Assembly (NCBI GenBank): GCA_012518155.1
Contig: JAAYTC010000342.1
Span: 1-22,671, forward strand
Direction of reading: 5' to 3'
From: Bacteroidales bacterium
GTDB taxonomy: Bacteria; Bacteroidota; Bacteroidia; Bacteroidales; Dysgonomonadaceae
Length of the DNA: 22,671 bases
Part shown: piece by piece, positions 7,651-15,775 of the stretch
Position numbering within the stretch: the first letter of the stretch is position 1
How the letters are laid out: every line of letters begins with the position of its first letter
The notes under the pieces: generated by a model
Databases searched by the model: none
The model's input: the letters and a program-made list of their open reading frames with translations, nothing else
Told to the model about the DNA's origin: nothing
Made by a program: the position numbers and the translations under genes

Positions 7651-7684
7651 AATGTGCCAATGTGACTAATGTGCCAATGTGACT
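7651..7684. repeat. Perfect 17-bp tandem duplication between mrdA and rodA
   Basis: AATGTGCCAATGTGACT occurs twice head to tail (7651-7667 and 7668-7684). It is followed by an AT-rich stretch of AATTA-type repeats reaching the mrdA stop at 7703. The unit shares AATGTGCCAATGTG with the array at 13962-14032, so both belong to one short repeat family. Confidence 0.85.
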
Positions 7685-7700
7685 AATTAATTCTTAATTA

Positions 7701-9575
7701 CTAATTACTCGGCAGGTTCCTTGTATAAAAATAGGGCAATATTTCCCGATTTACAATCATTTCTTCCAACCATTTATCCGTTTCGGGCACCTCACCAAAG
7801 AAATATTTTTGCAACATCAGTCGAGCAACAGGCACCGCGTTAGTGGCACCGAAACGTCCATTCTCTACCACTACCGCGATAGCTACCTGAGGATTATCTT
7901 TAGGAGCGAAGCCCAAGAACAACGAGTGGTCGTCGCCATGCGGGTTTTCCGATGTTCCGGTCTTCCCACAAACTGTCACGTGGGGTTCCAAGTTGATGCC
8001 GCGTGCCGTGCCGCGTGTAACGGCATCGGCCATTCCTTCCACTATCAGTTCGAAATGTTCCCGGTTGATCCCCGACTCATGTTTGGCAGTGTATATTGGA
8101 TCCAGTGCTGCTCCTTTCCGTTCCTTTACGACGTGTGGGGTGTAATAGTGTCCCCGGTTAGCAATCATGGCTCCCATGTTCGCGATCTGAAGAGGGGTGG
8201 AAAGAATCTCTCCTTGGCCAATCGCTATCGAAATAATATTATGCGCGTACCATCGATCGGTTCCGAACACGTTGGTGTAAAATTTACTATTCGGGATAAA
8301 TCCCCTTCCTTCGGAAGGCAAATCCACGCCCAACGGGTAACCGAAACCCATGTTCACCATATGGTCGCGCCACACGTCAAAGGCATCCGTCACACTCGCG
8401 TATCGGGTACGGTTGCCCAACATATGATTGAGGCCATAGCAAAAGAAAGAGTTGCAAGAGGTGGTAATAGCGTATTGAACAGCCGTAGGCGAAGCGTGTC
8501 CGTGGCATCGGGGGCGCCCACCTAACGGGGGGTATCCCCCGTAGCACGCGTAATGTGTTTCCGGGGTAATGATTCCCTCCTGAAGGAAAATGAGCCCCTG
8601 CGTGGGTTTGAAGGTAGAACCTGGCGGGTAGGTGCCTGCTATCGACCGGTTAATCAGCGGCCTGTAGGGATTTCTTTCGAGCTCCAGGTAGTTGCTTCCG
8701 AACATTTTACCGGTGAGCAAAGCCGGATCGTAGGTAGGTGCCGACACCATGGCAAGTATTTCGCCCGTGGAGGGTTCAATCATCACGATGCTTCCCACTT
8801 TATTATGAAATAAATGTTCTCCGTATGCCTGTAGCTCGATATCGATACCGAGGGTGAGGTCTCGCCCCGAGACCGGTGCTTTATCGTGCGCTCCCTCCTC
8901 GTATCTCCCTTGTATACGACCGTGTGCATCCCGAAGTAGCACTTCAACTCCTTTTTCTCCACGTAAATCTTCCTCATGAGATAATTCAATGCCTGACTTC
9001 CCCACGTAATCGCCCCACGCGTAATAGGGGTCTGCCGCCATTTTATTTCGATCTACCTCTGCAATGTAACCCAAAACGAGTCCCATATTGGGAAAGTTAT
9101 ATTGCCGCTCCGTACGATTCTGTATATATATTCCCGGAAATTTATACAGTTTCTCTTGCAACAACCCGTATTCCTCCACGTTGAGTTGCGACATGAACAG
9201 TTGGGGCGTGTAGGATGAGTATCCGGGGTTTCTTCGCCGATCTTTCATCTCGGCATCTAAGGTATGGAACCGTTCCAGATCGATATTAAGCGTTTCGCAG
9301 AAATCGAGCGTATCGAATCGACTCATTTCTCGCACTACCATCATCACGTCGTACGTGGGCCGGTTATAAACAAGCAGTTCGCCATTACGATCATAAATGG
9401 CACCCCGCGCAGGGTAGAGCGTTCTTCGGAAGAAAGCATTGCTATCGGCGTATTCGCGATATTGGGGGTTTAGAATCTGAAGGTTGAAGAGCTGAGCGAC
9501 ATAAACAAGCCCTATGATCACCACCACGGTAGCGATCACGTACTGTCTGCTTGATAATGGATTACGTTTGCTCAC
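7701..9575 (-). CDS. mrdA: Penicillin-binding protein 2 (peptidoglycan transpeptidase)
   Basis: PBP2 crosslinks new peptidoglycan during lateral wall growth and activates RodA. The 624-residue protein has one N-terminal membrane helix (about 12-33), a pedestal domain with RGAIYDRNGELLVYNRP, and a transpeptidase domain. Catalytic Ser320 lies in STFK, the second motif is SCN (in TTSCNSFF), and the third is KTGTSENPHGDDHS. The length is usual. The start is a GTG at 9575 lying inside the end of mreD (14-base overlap), so translation is probably coupled; no better ATG lies before the membrane helix. It is fourth in the mreB-mreC-mreD-mrdA-rodA order, which is the conserved elongasome cluster. Confidence 0.96.
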   Translation of the reverse strand: MSKRNPLSSRQYVIATVVVIIGLVYVAQLFNLQILNPQYREYADSNAFFRRTLYPARGAIYDRNGELLVYNRPTYDVMMVVREMSRFDTLDFCETLNIDLERFHTLDAEMKDRRRNPGYSSYTPQLFMSQLNVEEYGLLQEKLYKFPGIYIQNRTERQYNFPNMGLVLGYIAEVDRNKMAADPYYAWGDYVGKSGIELSHEEDLRGEKGVEVLLRDAHGRIQGRYEEGAHDKAPVSGRDLTLGIDIELQAYGEHLFHNKVGSIVMIEPSTGEILAMVSAPTYDPALLTGKMFGSNYLELERNPYRPLINRSIAGTYPPGSTFKPTQGLIFLQEGIITPETHYACYGGYPPLGGRPRCHGHASPTAVQYAITTSCNSFFCYGLNHMLGNRTRYASVTDAFDVWRDHMVNMGFGYPLGVDLPSEGRGFIPNSKFYTNVFGTDRWYAHNIISIAIGQGEILSTPLQIANMGAMIANRGHYYTPHVVKERKGAALDPIYTAKHESGINREHFELIVEGMADAVTRGTARGINLEPHVTVCGKTGTSENPHGDDHSLFLGFAPKDNPQVAIAVVVENGRFGATNAVPVARLMLQKYFFGEVPETDKWLEEMIVNREILPYFYTRNLPSN

Positions 9576-10080
9576 CTGCTTTGTTCTTGTACATTAAACT
9601 ATCGAGTGCCAAAATAAGGACCACGGAAATGAGAGACGATGAAACAATTCGAAGGAGCGTATTCATCAAGTTGAATAGGGTAAACGACTCGATGAAGAAC
9701 AGCAACGTGAGGTGCAGGACGACGGTAAAAACAGTGAACCGGACGAACGGGCCTGCTGCCGTGTAAATCCCGGGCACGAAATCCTCGTACTCCACACGCG
9801 AGAAAAAGAGACTGATGATGGGCCGTCGAAACGCCGCGACGATGGTGGTAGCGGCGGCATTCATACCGGGGGTATTTAAAAAAACATCAATGATCAGCCC
9901 CATCAGGAATCCCATGATAATCCCGTAAAACGGGTTTCGCCCCACGGGGAGCTTCAGTAGAAAATAGTGATACAATACCGGTGTAGCCACACCAAAGAGC
10001 GTGATCCTGTTAAGCAGCATTACCTGTAAAAAGATCAACAGCAAAAAAAGCAGCCATTCATTTAGATAACTTATCTTCAT
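9562..10080 (-). CDS. mreD: Rod-shape-determining membrane protein MreD
   Basis: MreD is a small inner-membrane protein of the elongasome that partners MreC. The 172-residue protein has about five to six hydrophobic segments and the family patch GLIIDVFLNTPGMNAAATT. Its ATG overlaps the mreC stop by four bases (ATGA type) and its end overlaps mrdA by 14 bases, so the three genes appear translationally coupled. MreD is poorly conserved in sequence; the assignment rests on the patch, the size and the position between mreC and mrdA. Confidence 0.92.
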   Translation of the reverse strand: MKISYLNEWLLFLLLIFLQVMLLNRITLFGVATPVLYHYFLLKLPVGRNPFYGIIMGFLMGLIIDVFLNTPGMNAAATTIVAAFRRPIISLFFSRVEYEDFVPGIYTAAGPFVRFTVFTVVLHLTLLFFIESFTLFNLMNTLLRIVSSSLISVVLILALDSLMYKNKAGEQT

Positions 10081-10922
10081 TGCAACGTCTCTTCGAGTGT
10101 TTTTTGCTCTTCGTACAACGCATCCCGGATGATAAACACGTCCTGCAACGAGTAAAAATCGGTTGCCAGTTGTATCGTAAACGTGTTAAAATTATCGTCT
10201 TTCGATTCACCCATGCCGCTCACGGTTCCTATAACCAGGCGTTTTGGGAAGATACGCGAAAAACTGGTGATCACCGTGTCGCCCACCTGAAAGGACTCAT
10301 GCTTTGGTAATTCTCCCAGTTGAGCTTGGCGTACGTTTTTTCCATTCCATGAGACGGAGCCGTAGTTTTCGGAGTTTTTTAACTTCGCGCTCAAGCGGAA
10401 TTTGGGATTAATAACTGGGATCACCATTGAAAATCGATCCGACACGTTCGAAACCACGCCGACGACGCCACGCTGGGAGATCACTCCCATATCGGGACGC
10501 ACGCCATGCGATGCCCCTTTATTCAGGGTGATAAAATTGTTCGGTCCCGCGAAGCTGAGGTTCACCACCTCCGCCGGGATAAAGTCGAACCTTACCTGTT
10601 CCGTTGTATCGACCACGAAAGCCTCTACCGCGACCGAATCGTCCTCGGCCTTTAGTTCCATTTGAGCCTTTAGCGCGAAGAGGTCCCGTTCGAGTTGCGC
10701 GTTTCGCTCGAGCAGCTGTTGGTTGTTCTTTTTCAGGTGCAAGAAAGAGGTGACATTATTGGCTACCGCGTATGTCCACCCCATTACCCGATTGGCAGAA
10801 GTGAGATAAACACTCCGCTGGTAGGAGTTGCACGCGAATACGAGATAGAAACTGAATGCAATGAGCAAGATTGCAACCAGCCAATGACTATTTCGTATGA
10901 TAAAATTAAAAAGATTCCGCAT
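10077..10922 (-). CDS. mreC: Rod-shape-determining protein MreC
   Basis: MreC is a periplasmic scaffold anchored in the inner membrane that links MreB filaments to PBP2. The 281-residue protein has a short cytoplasmic tail, one membrane helix (about 13-31), a coiled coil (about 62-92, NQQLLERNAQLERDLFALKA), and two beta-barrel-like lobes with FAGPNNFITLNKGASHGVRP and GVISQRGVVGVVSNVSDRFS. The ATG start is 37 bases after the mreB stop. Length and layout are normal for the family. Confidence 0.95.
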   Translation of the reverse strand: MRNLFNFIIRNSHWLVAILLIAFSFYLVFACNSYQRSVYLTSANRVMGWTYAVANNVTSFLHLKKNNQQLLERNAQLERDLFALKAQMELKAEDDSVAVEAFVVDTTEQVRFDFIPAEVVNLSFAGPNNFITLNKGASHGVRPDMGVISQRGVVGVVSNVSDRFSMVIPVINPKFRLSAKLKNSENYGSVSWNGKNVRQAQLGELPKHESFQVGDTVITSFSRIFPKRLVIGTVSGMGESKDDNFNTFTIQLATDFYSLQDVFIIRDALYEEQKTLEETLQ

Positions 10923-10959
10923 GCATCATGTCACATCTTACATCAAACTCGAATGGAGA

Positions 10960-11985
10960 TTAGCGCATCAAGAATGCAAACCGTTCGATATTCCTTAACG
11001 CGATACTGGTTCCTTTTGCCACCATGTGTAAGGGGTCATCAACTACTCGGAAAGGGATACCAATTTTCTCGGTCAACCGCTTGTCGATTCCGCGCAACAA
11101 AGCCCCTCCTCCGGTAAGGTAGATACCATTTCGCACGATATCGGCATACAGTTCCGGGGGAGTATGTTCCAGCGCGCTTAGGACCGCAGAATCGACTTTA
11201 GTAACCGATTTCTCGATGCAATGGGCTACTTCCTGGTGCGACACCGGCACATCCATCGGCAGGGAAGTCATCCGGTTAGGCCCATGCACGATAAAGTCTT
11301 CCGGTGGATTGTCGAGCTCCGTAAGTACCGACCCCACGTTAATTTTTATCTGCTCCGCGGTACGGTCTCCCACCTTCATATTGTGTTGACGCCCCATGTA
11401 ATCCTGTATATCTTCGGTGAAGTCATCCCCCGCGATCTTGATCGATTTATTGGAGACGATTCCTCCCAACGAGATCACGGCAATTTCAGTGGTTCCACCG
11501 CCTATATCAACAATCATGTTTCCTTCCGGTGCTTCCACATCGATTCCGATTCCCAAGGCGGCTGCCATCGGTTCGAAAATCATGTAGACATCGCGTCCGC
11601 CCGCGTGTTCGGCCGAATCTCGCACCGCGCGTATTTCCACCTCGGTACTTCCCGACGGGATACATATAACCACTCGCAGTGAAGGAGAAAAGAGCCCGCC
11701 CTTGTTTTTATTTGCCATTTTAATCATACCCCGAATCATCTGCTCGGCCGCGTTAAAATCGGCAATAACACCATCTCTCAATGGCCTCACCGTACGAATA
11801 TTTTCATGGGTTTTCCCGTGCATCTGCCTTGCCTTCTCGCCTAACGCGATCATTTTGTCGGTTCTGCGGTCCAATGCCACGATGGAAGGTTCGTCCAGCA
11901 GGATTTTCCCCGCGTTGTTCACGATAACGGAGTTGGCGGTACCGAGATCCATTGCCAACTCTTGCGTAAATGAAAAAATGCCCAT
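10960..11985 (-). CDS. mreB: Actin-like cell-shape protein MreB
   Basis: MreB forms membrane-bound filaments that position the elongasome. The 341-residue protein begins MGIFSFTQELAMDLGTANS, a hydrophobic membrane-binding tip followed by the first phosphate loop. The second phosphate loop is DIGGGTTEIAVISLGG, and the adenosine motif is LTGGGALLRGID. RVVICIPSGSTEVEIRAVRD and IFEPMAAALGIG are further family blocks. Length matches the usual 340 or so. The gap to purH upstream is 45 bases with no obvious promoter or hairpin, so it may be expressed from the purH promoter. Confidence 0.97.
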   Translation of the reverse strand: MGIFSFTQELAMDLGTANSVIVNNAGKILLDEPSIVALDRRTDKMIALGEKARQMHGKTHENIRTVRPLRDGVIADFNAAEQMIRGMIKMANKNKGGLFSPSLRVVICIPSGSTEVEIRAVRDSAEHAGGRDVYMIFEPMAAALGIGIDVEAPEGNMIVDIGGGTTEIAVISLGGIVSNKSIKIAGDDFTEDIQDYMGRQHNMKVGDRTAEQIKINVGSVLTELDNPPEDFIVHGPNRMTSLPMDVPVSHQEVAHCIEKSVTKVDSAVLSALEHTPPELYADIVRNGIYLTGGGALLRGIDKRLTEKIGIPFRVVDDPLHMVAKGTSIALRNIERFAFLMR

Positions 11986-12030
11986 AGTCTATTTTTTTGT
12001 GCTATTGACGTAGCGAGTTTGTTTTTTTAA

Positions 12031-13554
12031 TTAATGTTTAAAGTGGCGAACACCCGTCGTTACCATCGCCAAGCCATTCCGGTTGCAGTAATCAATTGAC
12101 TCCTGATCTCGGATAGACCCACCCGGTTGAATCACGGCGGTAATTCCCGCTTCATGCGCTATCTCCACGCAATCGGGGAAGGGGAAAAAAGCATCGCTCG
12201 CCATCACTGCTCCTTTCAGGTCGAAGTTAAACGTTTTTGCCTTTTCGATTGCTTGCTTCAACGCGTCCACCCTTGAGGTTTGCCCGGTGCCGCTCGCGAT
12301 CAGTTGCCTGTTTTTAACCAGTACAATAGCATTGGATTTGGTATGTTTCACCAGAATATTGGCAAATAACAAATCCTCTTCCTCTTGAGCAGACGGTGCT
12401 TTATCGGTCGCCACGCGAAGGTCAGCGTCAGTTTGCACGCTCACGTTTGCCTCTTGCGCCAATACACCGTTTAGCAAAGAGCGGTATTGAAATGGGCGAT
12501 CGGTGTTGTCTTTCGATTTCTGTATCAAAATTATACGATTTTTCTTTTGAAACAAAATATCGAGCGCGTCTTTATCATAAGAAGGCGCGATAACTACTTC
12601 AAAAAAGATCTCGTTGATCGCTTCGGCAGCCGCTTTATCAATCGGGCGGTTGGTGATCACGATTCCCCCGAAAGCGGAAACGGGATCGGCAGCCAGTGCT
12701 GCTTCCCAAGCCTCTTTCACGGTCGGGCGGCACGCCATTCCACAAGCATTATTGTGTTTCAAGATGGCAAGGGCCGTCTCCTTTACATCGCCTATAAGCG
12801 AAACCGCTGCATCGATATCAAGAAGGTTATTATACGATATCTCCTTGCCGTGAAGTTGTTCAAATAGCTGGTTAAAATTACCGTAGAAGGTGCCCTTTTG
12901 ATGCGGGTTCTCGCCATAACGGAGAGGCTTTGCTTCATCGAACGCCAAGCGGAGAGCCGAACCTTCGTCCTGATCAAAATAACGGAAGATGGCCGTGTCG
13001 TAAGCCGAAGTAACTTTGAACGCTTCCTTCGCGAACCACGCTCTCTCCTCGAGGGTAGATTCCCCTTTCCCCTCTTTCAGGAGATCAAGCAACGGCTTGT
13101 ACTGATGTCGAGAACCGGCGATCAGCACGTTTTTGTGATTTTTGGCCGCCCCCCGAATAAGGGAGATGCCACCTATATCGATTTTTTCGATTATCTCCTC
13201 CTCGGTTCCTCCCGCGGCTACGGTTTCCTCGAACGGGTAAAGATCCACGATGACCAAGTCGATGGATGGAATATCGTAGGACTTCACCTGTTTTTTATCC
13301 GCCTCGTTATCGCGGCGATAAAGAATCCCACCGAAAATTTTCGGGTGAAGAGTTTTCACCCTCCCTCCCAAAATCGAAGGGTAACCACTCACATCTTCCA
13401 CCGCTTCACACTCGTAGCCGAGCGACTCGATAAAGTCACGTGTTCCACCGGTGGAAACAAATTTGACACGTAAATAATTTAGTTCTTGAAGTATCTCTTC
13501 CAATCCCTCTTTGTGATACACAGAAACGAGGGCGGTTTGAATTTTTTGTGACAT
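12031..13554 (-). CDS. purH: Bifunctional AICAR formyltransferase / IMP cyclohydrolase PurH
   Basis: PurH carries out the last two steps of IMP synthesis in the cytosol: formylation of AICAR with 10-formyl-THF, then cyclisation. The N-terminal third is the methylglyoxal-synthase-like cyclohydrolase domain (TALVSVYHKEGLEEIL, FVSTGGT, SGYPSILGGRVKTLHPKIFG). The C-terminal two thirds are the transformylase domain, with the catalytic K266-H267 pair in ILKHNNACG and DAFFPFPDCVEIAHEAG. I chose the ATG at 13554, preceded by AGGCAGAGA, which gives 507 residues, the usual Bacteroidetes length. A GTG at 13572 would add six residues. A TAnnTTTG promoter lies 39-46 bases upstream. The gene leads the elongasome cluster, a common arrangement in Bacteroidales. 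Confidence 0.96.
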   Translation of the reverse strand: MSQKIQTALVSVYHKEGLEEILQELNYLRVKFVSTGGTRDFIESLGYECEAVEDVSGYPSILGGRVKTLHPKIFGGILYRRDNEADKKQVKSYDIPSIDLVIVDLYPFEETVAAGGTEEEIIEKIDIGGISLIRGAAKNHKNVLIAGSRHQYKPLLDLLKEGKGESTLEERAWFAKEAFKVTSAYDTAIFRYFDQDEGSALRLAFDEAKPLRYGENPHQKGTFYGNFNQLFEQLHGKEISYNNLLDIDAAVSLIGDVKETALAILKHNNACGMACRPTVKEAWEAALAADPVSAFGGIVITNRPIDKAAAEAINEIFFEVVIAPSYDKDALDILFQKKNRIILIQKSKDNTDRPFQYRSLLNGVLAQEANVSVQTDADLRVATDKAPSAQEEEDLLFANILVKHTKSNAIVLVKNRQLIASGTGQTSRVDALKQAIEKAKTFNFDLKGAVMASDAFFPFPDCVEIAHEAGITAVIQPGGSIRDQESIDYCNRNGLAMVTTGVRHFKH

Positions 13555-13592
13555 TCTCTGCCTATTTGACACGTTATACTATAAAATGAGTA

Positions 13593-13600
13593 CAAAGGTA
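13593..13600 (-). promoter_or_regulatory. -7 element of candidate purH promoter
   Basis: The minus strand reads TACCTTTG, a perfect match to the Bacteroidetes -7 consensus TAnnTTTG, 39 bases upstream of the chosen purH ATG. No good TTTG lies 19-21 bases further upstream, so the -33 half is weak. Confidence 0.5.
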
Positions 13601-13735
13601 TAAAATCTATCGCTCATTTTAGTGAATTGAACCATTAGTTTTCTTAAATTCCAAGAATAAGGCAAAGAGCTTGAAAAAAGATAGAGATAACGCGCGTAAG
13701 ACGGTTACGATAAGAAGATGTAAAGCTGTTTGCAC

Positions 13736-13767
13736 AAAAAAAACAGCCTACAATCACTTGCGGGCTG
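13736..13767 (-). terminator. Strong intrinsic terminator of the candidate sRNA
   Basis: On the minus strand CAGCCCGCAA pairs with TTGTAGGCTG across a GTGA tetraloop (ten positions with one mismatch and one G-T wobble), followed directly by eight T residues (13743-13736). This is a textbook rho-independent terminator. It cannot serve purH, which starts downstream. Confidence 0.8.
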
Positions 13768-13842
13768 AGCCTCGTGGCCGTGTATAAAATGGTGTTGGCC
13801 ACTACTTATTGAGAGAATGAAAAATTTCTATTGTTTATTTTC
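13736..13842 (-). ncRNA. Candidate small structured RNA (about 107 nt) between the ROK kinase and purH
   Basis: The minus strand carries a complete transcription unit with no open reading frame of note: a perfect TAnnTTTG element (TAGCTTTG, 13855-13848), then about 40 unpaired-looking bases, then a GC-rich stem GTGGCC/GGCCAC (13802-13797 with 13779-13774, 17-base loop), then a strong intrinsic terminator (13767-13736). The ROK gene upstream already has its own terminator at 14069-14039, and purH has its own promoter downstream at 13600, so this unit is explained by neither. The 5' end is estimated as about 5-8 bases after the -7 element. I cannot assign it to a known RNA family; a Bacteroidales 6S-like or motif-type sRNA is possible. 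Confidence 0.5.
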
Positions 13843-13847
13843 TGATG

Positions 13848-13855
13848 CAAAGCTA
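13848..13855 (-). promoter_or_regulatory. -7 element of candidate sRNA promoter
   Basis: The minus strand reads TAGCTTTG, matching TAnnTTTG exactly. A GTTTC lies about 18-22 bases upstream and could serve as the -33 element, though it lacks the consensus TTTG. Confidence 0.45.
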
Positions 13856-13961
13856 CGGAAAGTGTGTGGAATGAAACTCTTTTCGTGGTTAAGTTAAAAT
13901 GAAGTTTTGGTTACGAAAATGTTAAGGGGAGAATTATTGATGTGATGATGGGAATAATCTG

Positions 13962-14032
13962 CTAATGAGACTAATGTGACTAATGAGATTAATGTGCCAA
14001 TGTGCCAATGTGCTAACCTGAGACTAATGTGA
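13962..14032. repeat. Degenerate 8-9 bp tandem array (CTAATGTGA / CAATGTGC units)
   Basis: Consecutive units read CTAATGAGA, CTAATGTGA, CTAATGAGA, TTAATGTGC, CAATGTGC, CAATGTGC, a degenerate TAACCTGAGA, and CTAATGTGA. The array sits just past the ROK terminator. It shares its core AATGTGCCAATGTG with the duplication at 7651-7684. The rest of the 13555-14092 gap holds the candidate sRNA and promoters listed separately; I see no protein gene in it. Confidence 0.8.
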
Positions 14033-14038
14033 AATAAA

Positions 14039-14069
14039 ACAAGGGTGCCGCGTGATGCAACACCCTTGT
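14039..14069 (-). terminator. Intrinsic terminator of the ROK kinase gene
   Basis: ACAAGGGTG (14039-14047) and CACCCTTGT (14061-14069) form a perfect 9-base stem with a 13-base loop. On the minus strand it is followed by TTTATTT. It lies 24 bases after the ROK stop codon. Confidence 0.85.
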
Positions 14070-14092
14070 ATGCCTATAGATCAATGGAAATC

Positions 14093-15055
14093 TCACTTCA
14101 CTTCCCAGCCCAACGCGCTAGCACCTAATACTGCCGCATCACTTTCTTTAAGTTCGGAGAACATCAGTTTCACTTTATCTCTATAAATCGGCAGCATGTT
14201 TTTCTCCATGCTTTCGCGAATGGGATCCATAATCAGTTCGCCCGCTTTCGAGAGCCCCCCGAAAAGGATGATAGCTTCGGGACTGGAGAAAGCAACGAAG
14301 TCGGCAAATGCCTCACCCAACATATTCCCGGTGAATTTAAATATATCTTTGGCCATTTCATCCCCTTCCATGGCTGCATCGAACACATCTTTTGAAGTGA
14401 TATCATCGATAGGTATATCACGCAGGCGTGTATTAACATCGGGTTTCAATTCAAGGTATTCACGTGCGGTGCGAGCCATACCCGTGGCAGAAGAGTATGC
14501 TTCGAGGCATCCGGCCCTTCCACATCCACAGAGGCGTCCATTTTGGCGTCGTACGATCACGTGTCCCAGTTCACCCGCAAACCCGTCGTGTCCGTAAACC
14601 AATTGCCCGTTCACCACGATACCGCTTCCCACGCCTGTACCCAAGGTGATCACGATAAAATCTTTCATACCCCTTGCCGCGCCGTACGTCATCTCGCCAA
14701 TCGCTGCCGCATTGGCATCGTTCGTAAGGGCCACCGGTATTCCTACCCGGTCTTCCAACATCTGCGCGAAGGGGATCACTCCCTTCCAAGGAAGGTTGGG
14801 TGCAAACTCGATGCTACCGGTAAAATAATTGCCGTTGGGCGTTCCCGCGCCAATCCCTTTGATTTGATCCTTTGTAGCTGTTTTTTCGATAAGATCATTG
14901 AGCAAATTGGTAAGCTCATCCAAGTAATCTTCCACGTTGGGGTGCTTTCCTGTTTTGATACTTCCACTCAAGATAATCTGACCTCTCTTGTCCACGATGC
15001 CGGCCACTGTATTTGTTCCGCCTACATCAATACCTATTGCATAGGGTTTATCCAT
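14093..15055 (-). CDS. ROK-family sugar kinase, probable glucokinase
   Basis: The 320-residue protein phosphorylates a hexose with ATP in the cytosol. It has the N-terminal phosphate loop GIDVGGTNT, the sugar-contact block NDANAAAIGE, ITLGTGVGSGIVVNG, the ROK signature GELGHVIVRR followed by the zinc-binding C-G-C-G-x-x-G-C-L-E (LCGCGRAGCLEAYSS), and a C-terminal FGGLSKAGE. The E-x-G-H histidine and all expected zinc cysteines are present. Glucose is the likeliest substrate because Bacteroidales rely on ROK glucokinases (RokA-type), but N-acetyl sugars cannot be excluded by reading. There is no N-terminal HTH, so it is an enzyme rather than a ROK repressor. It is monocistronic, with a promoter -7 element at 15107-15114 and a terminator at 14039-14069. 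Confidence 0.93.
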   Translation of the reverse strand: MDKPYAIGIDVGGTNTVAGIVDKRGQIILSGSIKTGKHPNVEDYLDELTNLLNDLIEKTATKDQIKGIGAGTPNGNYFTGSIEFAPNLPWKGVIPFAQMLEDRVGIPVALTNDANAAAIGEMTYGAARGMKDFIVITLGTGVGSGIVVNGQLVYGHDGFAGELGHVIVRRQNGRLCGCGRAGCLEAYSSATGMARTAREYLELKPDVNTRLRDIPIDDITSKDVFDAAMEGDEMAKDIFKFTGNMLGEAFADFVAFSSPEAIILFGGLSKAGELIMDPIRESMEKNMLPIYRDKVKLMFSELKESDAAVLGASALGWEVK

Positions 15056-15106
15056 GATTTGTTTTATTAAAAGTTATTCAATGATGAATAGTGTGTTACG
15101 TAGGCA

Positions 15107-15114
15107 CAAATATA
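15107..15114 (-). promoter_or_regulatory. -7 element of candidate ROK kinase promoter
   Basis: The minus strand reads TATATTTG, an exact TAnnTTTG match, about 50 bases upstream of the ROK ATG. No TTTG is seen at the right distance for -33. Confidence 0.5.
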
Positions 15115-15238
15115 ATGGTTTTTCGTTAAAGCAGGTCCAATTCCGAACAATAATTTCATTTCATCCTTGTCGGTACATGGAATTTGCGACATTCATTCAC
15201 AATTGGATGGTATAAATCTACCACTTCGTTCTAAGCGG

Positions 15239-15775
15239 TTACAATCTGGGATCAACGTATTCGCTTTCCAAGGCAAGCACTCCGAATACTGCTTCATGGA
15301 TTCGCCTTAAAGGTTCTTTCTTCACAAACCTCTCTAAACTTTCAACACCCAACGCGAACTCTCTAAGCGCCAAGGATTGCTTACGGGAGAGCCCTCTGTT
15401 TTTGAGCCTCTCCATATTTTCCGGAGTATCGTATTCGGGACCATAAATAATTCTCAGGTACTCGTGTCCCCTGCATTTTACCGCCGGTTGCAGGAGCCCG
15501 TCGGAACCATACGCGATAAAATCATACGGTTTCACGACCATCCCTTCGTCCCCGTTACTCGTCAGGTTGAGCCACCATTGAACCGCTTCATCACAACTCG
15601 CGTTGTCATTCAAATCAACAATTTTATATCGGGTAGCTAAAAAGAGTTTATCGTCCCCCTTACAAATCCCCGCGATGTAAAAAAGGATAATTGGGATTCG
15701 GTTTGATAAGGTGATAAAAATCAAATAGACATGCTTTATCAAGTCCGAATAGTCCTTTTTTGTCCCTTTTAACAA
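15239..15775 (-). pseudogene. C-terminal remnant of Pnkp-type RNA-repair ligase
   Basis: The 178-residue open frame matches, from about residue 34, the extreme C-terminus of bacterial polynucleotide kinase-phosphatase-ligase (Pnkp), which repairs cut RNA with Hen1. Diagnostic blocks are LFLATRYKIVDLND, DEGMVVKPYDFI (ligase motif IV), LLQPAVKCRGHEYLRIIYGP (motif V), RGLSRKQSLALREFALGVES and the ending VFGVLALESEYVDPRL. Intact Pnkp is about 850 residues with kinase, phosphatase and ligase domains. Here the kinase, the phosphatase and the nucleotidyl-lysine motif KxDG are all missing. The first 33 or so residues, beginning with TTG, look unrelated and lie in a hairpin-bearing repeat element, so the N-terminal part was probably lost by deletion or insertion. 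No hen1 is visible. It is unlikely to be functional. Confidence 0.8.
15697..15749. repeat. Inverted repeat at the broken 5' edge of the Pnkp remnant
   Basis: TTCGGTTTGATAA (15697-15709) and TTATCAAGTCCGAA (15736-15749) pair over 11-12 bases with a one-base bulge or mismatch and a 26-base loop. It sits exactly where similarity to Pnkp stops, so it may mark the end of an inserted element. Confidence 0.55.

Noticed and set aside
13760..13802. GC-rich stems that first suggested a tRNA or tmRNA piece
   Set aside because: No acceptor stem, T-loop GTTCGA or anticodon arm could be laid out; the stems fit an sRNA with terminator better.
13736..13842. Naming the small RNA as 6S RNA
   Set aside because: It is shorter than usual 6S and I could not show the long hairpin with a central bubble, so only a neutral candidate call is made.
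13962..14032. CRISPR array
   Set aside because: Units are 8-9 bases with no spacers and no cas genes.
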